From assembly GCA_009787435.1 (NCBI GenBank), contig WRFW01000218.1, forward strand, positions 1 through 20,077: a DNA stretch of 20,077 nt. Reading direction: 5' to 3'. Below the pieces are notes generated by a model. The model ran no database searches. It was not told the origin of the DNA and saw only the letters and a program-made list of their open reading frames with translations. This document shows positions 6,937 to 14,189 of this stretch, one piece after another (the first letter of the stretch is position 1; each line of letters begins with the position of its first letter). The translations under genes were made by a program, and so were the position numbers. This stretch comes from Defluviitaleaceae bacterium (lineage in GTDB: Bacteria > Bacillota > Clostridia > Lachnospirales > UBA5962).

Positions 6937-8271
6937 CTATATTATAAGCTCACCAGTTGCTGTTTTAAAATTTATCTTTATTCCACTATTAAGCACAAAA
7001 GCTTTCCCTGGCGGTGTTTCTTTAGTCTCATCTTTTCTAGTGCAGCTCCAAGGCTCTTTTGATAAATTGCGAATGCCCCATTTATTTGGGTTTTCTGGGC
7101 TTTGTACCATCTCGCCTAGGGGAATATCGCCTTTTATAAAATCTGGTTCATGGCTCGTTAATTGATAAGTATATAATTTAGTGTTTGGGTTTAGAACTAT
7201 TATACGTTCTCTTTTGCCAAGTTTAATTTTTAATCTTGGCGGCGGCGGCAATTCAGCTTCGCAATTTTTCCCCCAACATTTCAGCCCCTCTTTTTCTTTA
7301 AAAATAACTTCTCTGCCGCAAGCTGGGCAAATCATTATAGATTCTCTTAAAACTCTAAAAGCTTCTATCCAATCTTCTTCAAGAAGCCTTCCATTTTCAC
7401 GATTTTTAAGTCCTTTAGTAAACACATTTATAAAACATTCATGTATATGTCTAGGGTACATATTCCAAAATATTTTAGCATTATCTTGAACGCCTATCAT
7501 CGGTCTATTTTCTTTATTTACAGGGTCAAAAATGAAAATAGGTTCTGAACCATAAAGCTTTTTCTTTGCATAATCATCCCAGCAGGCTATGTTTGCCCAC
7601 CGCCTGCCGTTAAATGGGTGTTCAAGAAAAAGTATTTGAAAAAGAAGTATAGCTAAAGAAAATAAATCACTATATTGGTCTGGTTTTTGTTCATTAAGAA
7701 CAACTTCGGGTGCCATGAAACCATAAGTGCCGCTTATGCCTATAGTGTTGCTCCCGTGTGGTGCTATGTTATCATTATCGCAAATTAATATTTTGCCATC
7801 TTCAGGGTCTATAAAAATATTGCCCCAAGAAATATCTTGATAGCTAAGCCCTTTGACGTGTAGTTTTCTAAAGCTATCTGCTAAGTTTAAAGCTACATTG
7901 CAAACTAGTGAATAGCTAAGCGAAAATTCCCGCTCCATAAGTTTTTGGCTTTTTTTATAGTTTTCTTGTCTCAGCTCCATTAAATAACCAAATTGCCCAC
8001 CATGTTCAACGAGTTGTTTAGGCCATAAAAAATTTTCAGAGGGGCTCCCAAGTTTAATTAAAGCTTTTAAGTTATCTTTAAGGGCTTTTTTTTGGTTTCT
8101 TTTAAAATACCATTTTAAAGCGTATTCTTTGCCATAAGCCAAAACTTTATAAACTTCGCCTTGCCCGCCGCCGCCTATAAAGCTTTTAACTATAACTGCT
8201 TGCGGCTGTGTTAGCACCCCACTGCTGCTTGTTAAATTTAAAGTTGTCCCTATTTTTATTAATGTGTTCAT
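6937..8271 (-). CDS. Serine/threonine protein kinase with zinc ribbon and C-terminal FHA-like domain
   Basis: This is the likely first gene of the triad operon (444 residues). The kinase domain spans about 25-310. It has a glycine loop IGGGGQGEVY (32-41), K53 in ALKWYF, a catalytic loop YQDISWGN (144-151, D146 and N151), DND at 165-167 in place of DFG, and APE at 187-189. The usual HRD is therefore YQD, but the catalytic aspartates remain, so activity is plausible. Four cysteines (C315, C318, C332, C337) form a zinc ribbon, followed by LPPPP and a beta-rich region (about 350-444) with WGIRNLS and PPGKAFVL that looks FHA-like (inference). No membrane segment is seen. The ATG at 8271 has AAGGAG 4 nt upstream. 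The layout matches kinases of the TerY-P group rather than PASTA kinases. Confidence 0.88.
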   Translation of the reverse strand: MNTLIKIGTTLNLTSSSGVLTQPQAVIVKSFIGGGGQGEVYKVLAYGKEYALKWYFKRNQKKALKDNLKALIKLGSPSENFLWPKQLVEHGGQFGYLMELRQENYKKSQKLMEREFSLSYSLVCNVALNLADSFRKLHVKGLSYQDISWGNIFIDPEDGKILICDNDNIAPHGSNTIGISGTYGFMAPEVVLNEQKPDQYSDLFSLAILLFQILFLEHPFNGRRWANIACWDDYAKKKLYGSEPIFIFDPVNKENRPMIGVQDNAKIFWNMYPRHIHECFINVFTKGLKNRENGRLLEEDWIEAFRVLRESIMICPACGREVIFKEKEGLKCWGKNCEAELPPPPRLKIKLGKRERIIVLNPNTKLYTYQLTSHEPDFIKGDIPLGEMVQSPENPNKWGIRNLSKEPWSCTRKDETKETPPGKAFVLNSGIKINFKTATGELII

Positions 8272-8307
8272 GGAACTCCTTGCATATGATTTTTACACAC
8301 TTATTCT

Positions 8308-8336
8308 ATTATAACTACCGAGTATACTTAACCATT
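8308..8336 (-). promoter_or_regulatory. Candidate promoter for the kinase-led operon
   Basis: A perfect TATAAT lies on the complement strand at 8313-8308, about 37 nt before the kinase ATG. No good -35 hexamer is present at 16-18 nt spacing (AATGGT at best), so the promoter is either weak or activator-dependent. Confidence 0.4.
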
Positions 8337-8389
8337 GCTTTTTATTTTGAGCAGTTATAATTGGGTGTGTGAGTAATGCCTTTAAGTGA

Positions 8390-8518
8390 TTACTGTTTTC
8401 CTAATCCCTCTTTTATAAGCTTTTCTAGCATTGCTAATTTTTCATCGGAAGTATACTTTTCTAATTCAATTATTTGTAAATAAGTTGCTAGTGCTAGTTT
8501 AGTTTCATATTGTGCCAT
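8390..8518 (-). CDS. Small 42-residue protein downstream of asnS
   Basis: This short ORF encodes a hydrophilic, probably helical peptide that starts MAQYETKLALATYLQ and ends in LIKEGLGKQ. Its ATG at 8518 is preceded by GGGAGG at 6-nt spacing. The ribosome binding site sits right after the asnS stop, with 17 nt between stop and start, which implies it is read from the same mRNA. I do not recognise a family. The heptad-like spacing of Leu/Ile (LEKYTSDEKLAMLEKLI) suggests an amphipathic helix or helical pair. The ribosome binding site and operon position make it a likely real gene. Confidence 0.6.
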   Translation of the reverse strand: MAQYETKLALATYLQIIELEKYTSDEKLAMLEKLIKEGLGKQ

Positions 8519-8535
8519 TTAATGCCTCCCTAATT

Positions 8536-9963
8536 TTAATATTCTAATGAGCCAACGGTCCTTGGGAAAGGCAACACATCTCTAATGTTTGTTACCCCTG
8601 TTATATACATTAAAAAGCGTTCAAAACCAAGCCCGAAGCCGCCATGTTTAGTAGTTCCGTATTTTCTTAAATCTAAATACCACCAATAATCTTTCGGGTC
8701 TAACTTTGCTTCTTCCATTTTTTTGACTAGCTTATCATATCTTTCTTCACGCTGGCTGCCGCCGACTAGCTCGCCAATGCCTGGAACTAAAAGGTCTACT
8801 GCTGCAACTGTCTTTCCATCATCATTTAGACGCATATAGAAAGCTTTTATCTCTTTTGGGTAGTTCGTTACAAACACAGGGCTTTTATATACAGTTTCAG
8901 CTAAATAGCGTTCATGTTCTGTTTGTAAATCTGAACCCCATTTTGGTTCATATTCAAATTTATGGTTAGCTTTTTGTAAAAGTTCAATAGCTTCAGTGTA
9001 AGTTACTCTCGGAAATTCTCCTTTTGCAAGCATTTTTAAACGGTCTAAAATATCGACTTCGGCTATGCTATTTAAAAATTGTATATCTTCTTTTGAAGAA
9101 TCCATTATTTTTGATGATACTCTCATTAGCATAGTTTCAATATTATTTATAACATCATCTAAATTTGCAAAGCTTATTTCTGGTTCTAACATCCAAAATT
9201 CTGCCGCATGGCGAGAAGTGTTAGAATTTTCGGCTCTAAAAGTTGGACCAAAAGTGTAAGTTTTTTTGTGGCTTTGAGCAAAAACTTCTGCCCCAAATTG
9301 CCCTGTAACGGTTAAGAAAGCTTGGCGTTTGAAAAAATCTTCTTCAGGTTTTTTGTTTTTATCAACTGTAATTTCAAACATTTCGCCTGCACCCTCAGCA
9401 TCTGAAGAAGTGATAATTGGAGAGTGTACGTATAAAAAGTTCATTTCTCTAAAATGGCTATGAAAAGCAAAGCTAGCTTCGCTTCGCATACGGAAAATAG
9501 CACCGTAAGTATTAGTCCTTGGGCGTAAATGTGATATAGTTCTTAAAAATTCATTAGTTTGCTCTTTTGCTTGAAGTGGGTAGCCCTCGCCAACTTCACC
9601 CTCAATAGTAATTTTTGAAGCTTTTATTTCAAATTTTTGACCCGCACCTCTGCTTTCTTGCACTTCCCCCTTAACTATAAGAGCAGTGCCCATAGAGCAT
9701 TTTAAAATTTCAGGAAATTTTTCAGGCTCAAATACTACTTGAACTCCGCTTATTGTTGTGCCATCGTATAAATCTATGAAAGCAATTTTTTTAGAATCTC
9801 TTAAACTGCGAACCCAACCCTCAATTGTGATTGTAGTAAACCCTTGTTCCTCTCCGTCTTTATAGTCTTCAGGTTCATCAAAATAATCAACTTTTTGTAG
9901 TTCCCCATCTTCATTTTTTATGAAATTTTTGTAATCTTTGTTTAGTGATTTTATGCTATACAT
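8536..9963 (-). CDS. asnS: Asparagine--tRNA ligase
   Basis: This class II aminoacyl-tRNA synthetase charges tRNA-Asn with asparagine in the cytoplasm. The 475 residues contain an OB-fold anticodon-binding domain (about 43-125). The class IIb catalytic core follows, with motif 2 FRAENSNTSRHAAEFW (242-257) and motif 3 GLGFERFLMY (444-453), then NIRDVLPFPR. These features favour AsnRS over AspRS. An N-terminal stretch of about 40 charged residues precedes the OB fold, somewhat longer than in many AsnRS. The ATG at 9963 has GGAGG 5 nt upstream. It follows the antiporter gene mnhD by 10 nt, so it is the penultimate gene of that operon. No T-box leader lies directly before it. Confidence 0.95.
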   Translation of the reverse strand: MYSIKSLNKDYKNFIKNEDGELQKVDYFDEPEDYKDGEEQGFTTITIEGWVRSLRDSKKIAFIDLYDGTTISGVQVVFEPEKFPEILKCSMGTALIVKGEVQESRGAGQKFEIKASKITIEGEVGEGYPLQAKEQTNEFLRTISHLRPRTNTYGAIFRMRSEASFAFHSHFREMNFLYVHSPIITSSDAEGAGEMFEITVDKNKKPEEDFFKRQAFLTVTGQFGAEVFAQSHKKTYTFGPTFRAENSNTSRHAAEFWMLEPEISFANLDDVINNIETMLMRVSSKIMDSSKEDIQFLNSIAEVDILDRLKMLAKGEFPRVTYTEAIELLQKANHKFEYEPKWGSDLQTEHERYLAETVYKSPVFVTNYPKEIKAFYMRLNDDGKTVAAVDLLVPGIGELVGGSQREERYDKLVKKMEEAKLDPKDYWWYLDLRKYGTTKHGGFGLGFERFLMYITGVTNIRDVLPFPRTVGSLEY

Positions 9964-9973
9964 AAACGCCTCC

Positions 9974-11566
9974 TTAGTTTAGTAAATATGTCGTTATTAA
10001 AATGCTTATGAAAAATATACCTATGCAAATTACCATGCCTTTAAAGCCAACATCTAAATCTCTTGAAATGTTCGTTACTTTATCATTTTTAATTTTGCCT
10101 GTAAATATGAAAGATAGAACTAAAACTATCGTTAAAATTATGGCGTTCGTTAAAAATGGCATAGAAAATATGTTTATATTCACATTAAAAACATAGTAAG
10201 CTATTTGCGAACCGCCTATTCCAAATAGTACACAGAAAAAAGCTATAATTAAAGAAGCTATATTTTTTTCTATAGCTTTTTCTGCTTTTATCCCTTCTTT
10301 TGGTGTGCCTAAAATTATTTTCCCATAGCGAACAGAAGCTATAATAATACCTATATTTATTACCCAAGCAATTATTTGAGTATCAACACCCTCATAGCCA
10401 AACATTAAATGCATACTAATATTGCCATTGAAAAAAGGTATTCCCATAGCACCCATAAGCCCAACAAATGTTACTATAGCTGCAATTTTATTTACAGACC
10501 ACACACCGTCTATCTCATGAATGTTTAAAGTTTTATAGTTGTGTGCTATAATGCCAGCTGCAAAAAATAAAGCACCGTGAAATAATATTTGGTTAGCTGT
10601 GTGAAATAGTGCACCTGTATAAGCAATGCCGCCTATATTAAAAGCAACTATTATAAGCCCTATTTGCGAAAGGGTTAAATATGAAAGTATTATTTTAATG
10701 TTTTTTGCAGAAATCGCCATTATAACTGAGAAAATAGAAGTTAAAATTCCCACTACTATGAAGAATGGTCTAGCATTTATCATATTAAACATATAGCTAA
10801 ATCTTATAAACATATATAGCCCAGAAGTTATGTGTATACCCGCTAAAATAGCTGAAAATGAAGATGGTGCACCAGAAGCCGCTAAAGCTTTTGGCATCCA
10901 ATGGCTCATAGGTATTAAGGCGGCTTTAAATGCTACAAAAGTCATAAAAAGGGCATATGGCAATATTAAATATGAAATATCTAAATGGCTTAGCCTTGCA
11001 GCAGCTGCATAAAGGTCTAAAACACCTGTTTGCATATATATTAAACCCATTCCAAACATATAAAATTGAACCGCAACTATATTAATCATCAAAAATAACA
11101 TAGAGTGATACATTTTCCTATTATCTCTTCTATATACGATTAATATCGTTATTATCATTGTGCCCACTTCCATTAGAACAAATCTATTGAAAAGGTCTCT
11201 CGTTAAAAATACGCCAACTATAGCAGCTTGCCACACAAACATTAAAAACCAAAAAAGTTTATTATCTTTCTCTTTGTAGCTATATATAGTAGACATTAGA
11301 AATATGAAGTTAGTTATTAACACAAAAAGCGATGATATATAATCCACCCCAAGTGATATTCCTAACAAGCCTCGGTAATCTCCAACGTTTAAAATAACCG
11401 AACTATATGAATTATTCACATAATTAAACAGCAAAAAAGAAGCTATAACTAAGCCAAATTGAAATAACACTGCTAAAAGCCTGCCAAGGTTAGCGTGTGA
11501 AAATAAATACATAAAAACAGCTATTAATATAGGGGTTAATACAAAATAAACTAAAAGTTCTGTCAT
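9974..11566 (-). CDS. mnhD: Mrp/Mbh-type Na+/H+ antiporter subunit D (NuoM/NuoN-like)
   Basis: This large membrane subunit (530 residues, about 14 predicted helices) belongs to the proton-pumping antiporter family shared with complex I. The conserved ion-path residues are present: E133 in LMEVGTM and K214 in AFKAALIPMSHWMPKAL, followed by SGAPSSFSAIL. It would carry H+ in exchange for Na+ as part of the multi-subunit Mrp complex. It is the only NuoL/M/N-type subunit in the operon. The ATG at 11566 has AAAGGAG upstream and overlaps the stop codon of a 26-codon mini-ORF (ATGA). It corresponds to MrpD, or to MbhH in the hydrogenase-linked naming. Confidence 0.9.
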   Translation of the reverse strand: MTELLVYFVLTPILIAVFMYLFSHANLGRLLAVLFQFGLVIASFLLFNYVNNSYSSVILNVGDYRGLLGISLGVDYISSLFVLITNFIFLMSTIYSYKEKDNKLFWFLMFVWQAAIVGVFLTRDLFNRFVLMEVGTMIITILIVYRRDNRKMYHSMLFLMINIVAVQFYMFGMGLIYMQTGVLDLYAAAARLSHLDISYLILPYALFMTFVAFKAALIPMSHWMPKALAASGAPSSFSAILAGIHITSGLYMFIRFSYMFNMINARPFFIVVGILTSIFSVIMAISAKNIKIILSYLTLSQIGLIIVAFNIGGIAYTGALFHTANQILFHGALFFAAGIIAHNYKTLNIHEIDGVWSVNKIAAIVTFVGLMGAMGIPFFNGNISMHLMFGYEGVDTQIIAWVINIGIIIASVRYGKIILGTPKEGIKAEKAIEKNIASLIIAFFCVLFGIGGSQIAYYVFNVNINIFSMPFLTNAIILTIVLVLSFIFTGKIKNDKVTNISRDLDVGFKGMVICIGIFFISILITTYLLN

Positions 11567-11643
11567 CTTAATTGTCTCCTTTTTTTAAGAATATCGAAAT
11601 TATAAGCTAATAGTTTATGCATAGCATAATAAGTTCCTTTCAT
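11563..11643 (-). CDS. Mini-ORF (26 residues) bridging mnhC and mnhD
   Basis: The ATG at 11643 begins 2 nt after the mnhC stop and has GGAG about 10 nt upstream, inside the end of mnhC. The 26-residue product is basic (MKGTYYAMHKLLAYNF, then DILKKRRQLR). Its TGA overlaps the mnhD ATG. The arrangement fits a translational-coupling leader peptide or a small membrane-associated protein. No homologue is recognised. Confidence 0.4.
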   Translation of the reverse strand: MKGTYYAMHKLLAYNFDILKKRRQLR

Positions 11644-11645
11644 TC

Positions 11646-12026
11646 TTAAAAATCTCCTTCGCTATAAAGTTTTTTCAGCTCAGACCAATTAGAAGTTTTA
11701 GATTGCTTGCAAAGCGTTATTAACATAGAAAGGTTTATAGCAGTAACTGCAATTCCTATAATTATAGCGGTTATCATAAGTGCTTGTGGGAAAGGGTCTG
11801 CAATATATTCCATATTGTAAGTTAAAAAGCCTGCATCACCAACAGGGGCTATAGGTGGTATCATGCCCACTCTATAGCCTAGTAGTAAGAAAAACATTAT
11901 ACCGCTCATCTCCATTAAGCTTATGAAAATAACACTAGTTATAACTTTTTTACTAGTAATGAGCCCATAGTAGCCTATAAAAAACATAATTACCGGGAAA
12001 ACCCCAAGTGAAAATTCAAATCCCAT
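11646..12026 (-). CDS. mnhC: Mrp/Mbh-type Na+/H+ antiporter subunit C (NuoK-like)
   Basis: This is a small membrane subunit of 126 residues with three hydrophobic segments, homologous to NuoK of complex I. The diagnostic stretch is DPFPQALMITAIIIG followed by AVTAINL, with a membrane glutamate in SLMEMSG. It has a soluble C-terminal tail of about 20 residues. The ATG at 12026 is preceded by AAGGAGG. A mini-ORF from the upstream side overlaps its first 37 nt in another frame. It packs against subunit D in the antiporter. The call as MrpC (MbhG) is secure from the motif and the gene order. Confidence 0.9.
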   Translation of the reverse strand: MGFEFSLGVFPVIMFFIGYYGLITSKKVITSVIFISLMEMSGIMFFLLLGYRVGMIPPIAPVGDAGFLTYNMEYIADPFPQALMITAIIIGIAVTAINLSMLITLCKQSKTSNWSELKKLYSEGDF

Positions 12027-12097
12027 TTGGAAACCTCCTTTTTATGAAGTAAATAGCTTGTTTTTCTTAGTTTGCTTAAACTATATAATTTTTTCAT
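11990..12097 (-). CDS. Mini-ORF (35 residues) bridging the MnhB fusion gene and mnhC
   Basis: The ATG at 12097 overlaps the stop of the upstream gene as TAATG and is preceded by GGAGGA at about 8-nt spacing. The product is basic (MKKLYSLSKLRKTSYLLHKK, then a short tail). It ends 37 nt inside mnhC in another frame. Like the mini-ORF before mnhD, it has a ribosome binding site and closes an intergenic gap. It may couple translation rather than make a functional peptide. Confidence 0.4.
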   Translation of the reverse strand: MKKLYSLSKLRKTSYLLHKKEVSKWDLNFHLGFSR

Positions 12098-13041
12098 TAG
12101 CAAGTCCTCCTGTCTACTACAATGTATCTATAAAATAAGATTACAAAGCCGCAAGTAACTTTCATTCCGATTAGCGAATTCATTAAAACTATATAAATAT
12201 TTTGGAATACAACTAAGTTTGTTTCTGGCACTAAAGTTCTAAGCCCAACAAATACTACAAATATAGGTATTAAGAATATAGAGACGAATATTAACTTTTC
12301 AATTAAAGTTATAAGCTTCACTGGAATATCATAAACGTTGTATATCATATAACGGCAAATGAAAAAACTAGCTATTACAACGCCGCCTTGAAAGCCCCCG
12401 CCTGGCGTATCTAAACCGACTGAAATCATAGAAATACCAAAAAGAAGCACTAAAGGAGATATAGCTCTTATAGTGTAAGAAGCTATGGGGTTGCTTTCAA
12501 TTGTGCTATGCTCACCATCTTTCACGTATGAGTCGCTATACCAGCTAACGTGTTTAACTGCTACTACAGAAACTAATAATATTAGTGCTTCAAATAATGT
12601 ATCATAAACTCTATAGCCTAGATAAACAGTAGTAACTGGGTTGTGGCTGCCGACATCTTGATTAAAATATGTTAAATATTGATATTTCATGTATGAATTA
12701 TAAGTGAAAGGGGGCATAAAATACCAAAAAAGCAAAAATAGCACTCCCGAAAATATTATGGGTAAAAGTGCTTTAATAAAATTAGTTTTCTCTTTTTTCT
12801 TAGTAACTACTAGGCTCTCATCAAAGCCATAATATTTTTCTAAGCATATTATTAAAAATATAGTAGTAAATGCACCTGCTGCAGCTTCAGATAAGCTAAC
12901 ATCGGGTGCCCCTAGCACTAAAAATATAGCACTATTTATTAGCGAGAAGATGCCTAGAAAAATTATCATTCTGTATATTTTTTTTTCTCTAATTATGAAT
13001 ATAGCACTAATAATCCAAAAAATAAGTAATATATTAATCAT
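12097..13041 (-). CDS. mnhB: Fused MbhD-MbhE-MnhB antiporter subunit
   Basis: The 314 residues combine parts that are separate in many Mrp/Mbh operons. The N-terminal part (about 1-75) carries GAPDVSLSEAAAGAFTTIF, typical of the MbhD/DUF4040 module, which is also the C-terminal part of MrpA. A middle part (about 90-170) with HNPVTTVYLGYRVYDTLFEA matches MbhE. The last part (about 185-314) with GLDTPGGGFQGG is MnhB. About nine membrane helices are expected. The fusion joins the MrpA tail to MrpB while the NuoL-like body of MrpA is absent. The ATG overlaps the mnhG stop (ATGA), with AGGAGG about 10 nt upstream. Confidence 0.85.
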   Translation of the reverse strand: MINILLIFWIISAIFIIREKKIYRMIIFLGIFSLINSAIFLVLGAPDVSLSEAAAGAFTTIFLIICLEKYYGFDESLVVTKKKEKTNFIKALLPIIFSGVLFLLFWYFMPPFTYNSYMKYQYLTYFNQDVGSHNPVTTVYLGYRVYDTLFEALILLVSVVAVKHVSWYSDSYVKDGEHSTIESNPIASYTIRAISPLVLLFGISMISVGLDTPGGGFQGGVVIASFFICRYMIYNVYDIPVKLITLIEKLIFVSIFLIPIFVVFVGLRTLVPETNLVVFQNIYIVLMNSLIGMKVTCGFVILFYRYIVVDRRTC

Positions 13042-13361
13042 TCTAAATCATCCTCCTGAGATTCTACCTCATCTTTGCTATGGCCAGAAAGGTATGCACT
13101 TCTAGCAACTATGTGGCTAACTAGCGGGTTTACAATTATTACAACTATAAGCAAAATTAAAAGTTTGCCTGTAAAAAAACTAAACCCAAAACGAACCATA
13201 AGCCCTATAATTATAGTTATAGTTCCAACTGTATCTATTTTAGAAGTAATTAGAAGCCTAGCATAAAAATTTTTAAATTTAAAAATGCCGACCGTTCCAA
13301 TTATTATAGCACAGATTCCTAAGCCGAGTAAGATGTTACTTATTAGTATTTGAAGACCCAC
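13038..13361 (-). CDS. mnhG: Mrp/Mbh-type Na+/H+ antiporter subunit G
   Basis: This is a small membrane protein of 107 residues with three hydrophobic segments. The stretch GTVGIFKFKNFYARLLITSK is characteristic of the PhaG/MnhG/MrpG family, and it has an acidic C-terminal tail. The start is GTG at 13361, supported by GAGGAGG 8 nt upstream. The gene overlaps mnhF by 26 nt and the next gene by 4 nt, indicating coupled translation. Subunits E, F and G form the membrane arm of the complex that binds the NuoL/M-like pump. Confidence 0.88.
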   Translation of the reverse strand: MGLQILISNILLGLGICAIIIGTVGIFKFKNFYARLLITSKIDTVGTITIIIGLMVRFGFSFFTGKLLILLIVVIIVNPLVSHIVARSAYLSGHSKDEVESQEDDLE

Positions 13362-13623
13362 GCTTTCCGCCTCCTCTTGTTCTGTCTAAAAAAAACATAC
13401 AAATAAATATAGTGCCCATAAACCCGCCTAGCATATATAAAATTGCTAAATCAAGTAAAAAAGAAAGTTGATAATAAGCTGCAAATATTAATATGAAAGC
13501 GATTAATTTAGAGCTCATTAAGTTCATAGCGAGAAGCCTATCCCAAATGGTTGGCCCTTGTAAAACTCTTATTGCGTAAATAGCTAAAAATGCTATGAAA
13601 ATGTATAAAATAATTTGAAGCAT
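13336..13623 (-). CDS. mnhF: Mrp/Mbh-type Na+/H+ antiporter subunit F
   Basis: The 95-residue protein has three membrane helices and the MrpF hallmark VLQGPTIWDRLLAMN. It ends in a basic, glycine-rich tail encoded within the overlap with mnhG. The ATG at 13623 comes 3 nt after the mnhE stop, with GGAGG just upstream. Gene order E-F-G is the same as in characterised Mrp and Mbh operons. Confidence 0.9.
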   Translation of the reverse strand: MLQIILYIFIAFLAIYAIRVLQGPTIWDRLLAMNLMSSKLIAFILIFAAYYQLSFLLDLAILYMLGGFMGTIFICMFFLDRTRGGGKRGSSNTNK

Positions 13624-13626
13624 TTT

Positions 13627-14112
13627 TTACACCTCCATTTTTTTAATATATTTTTCAATTGAGCCTTTAAGCTCATCTGATGGGTCTTTTAAGCTTCTAA
13701 CTGGTTTTGCATTTTTTTCTCTTAACCATAAAACGTATAGTTGCTCATCTTGAAGGTCTATAACTAAAGACCCGGGGGTAAGCGTAACTGCACTTGCTAG
13801 AAATGCACGCAAAAATGGATTTTTAACTTCTGTAGTCGTTTTTATTTCTTCAACTTTAACACCTTTGAAAACTAATTTAATAATATAGAAACCGCTTAAA
13901 TAAATTTGCCCTAAAATAAATAGAGGGTAAAGGGAGAGCCTTATTAGGCAAATATCTTTAATTGGTTCTAATGGTAAAAGTTTTCGAGAGGCATAAATAC
14001 AAATTATACTAACTAAAACGCCGCTGCTAATAACCGACCAATGTGTATTTTCTGCAATTAAAACCCATGATACACTTAAAACAACTGCTATGTATATATA
14101 TATTTTTATCAT
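13627..14112 (-). CDS. mnhE: Mrp/Mbh-type Na+/H+ antiporter subunit E
   Basis: This is a membrane protein of 161 residues with N-terminal hydrophobic helices and a cytoplasmic C-terminal domain. The stretch SAVTLTPGSLVIDLQDEQLY is the family signature of MnhE/MrpE. A TTG at 14121 would add three residues. I chose the ATG at 14112 because AGAGG (14128-14124) leaves only 2 nt to the TTG but 11 nt to the ATG. It is the first gene of the antiporter operon. No convincing promoter lies in the short gap after the upstream terminator, so expression may depend on read-through or on a promoter I cannot resolve. Confidence 0.9.
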   Translation of the reverse strand: MIKIYIYIAVVLSVSWVLIAENTHWSVISSGVLVSIICIYASRKLLPLEPIKDICLIRLSLYPLFILGQIYLSGFYIIKLVFKGVKVEEIKTTTEVKNPFLRAFLASAVTLTPGSLVIDLQDEQLYVLWLREKNAKPVRSLKDPSDELKGSIEKYIKKMEV

Positions 14113-14147
14113 TATAATCAATACCTCTATTCATTAAATTTAGTAAT

Positions 14148-14182
14148 AAAAATTGCCCAGCATAAGTCGCTAGGCAATTTTT
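14148..14182 (-). terminator. Rho-independent terminator between the secreted protein gene and mnhE
   Basis: AAAAATTGCC (14148-14157) pairs with GGCAATTTTT (14173-14182). Inside it, after one mismatch, AGC pairs with GCT. The complement strand continues with TTTTTATTA. It lies 7 nt beyond the stop of the 14190 gene and 35 nt before mnhE. Confidence 0.85.
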
Positions 14183-14189
14183 ACAAACT

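Noticed and set aside
9964..10000. T-box or riboswitch for asnS
   Set aside because: asnS is separated from mnhD by only 10 nt, and no specifier or antiterminator structure can fit.
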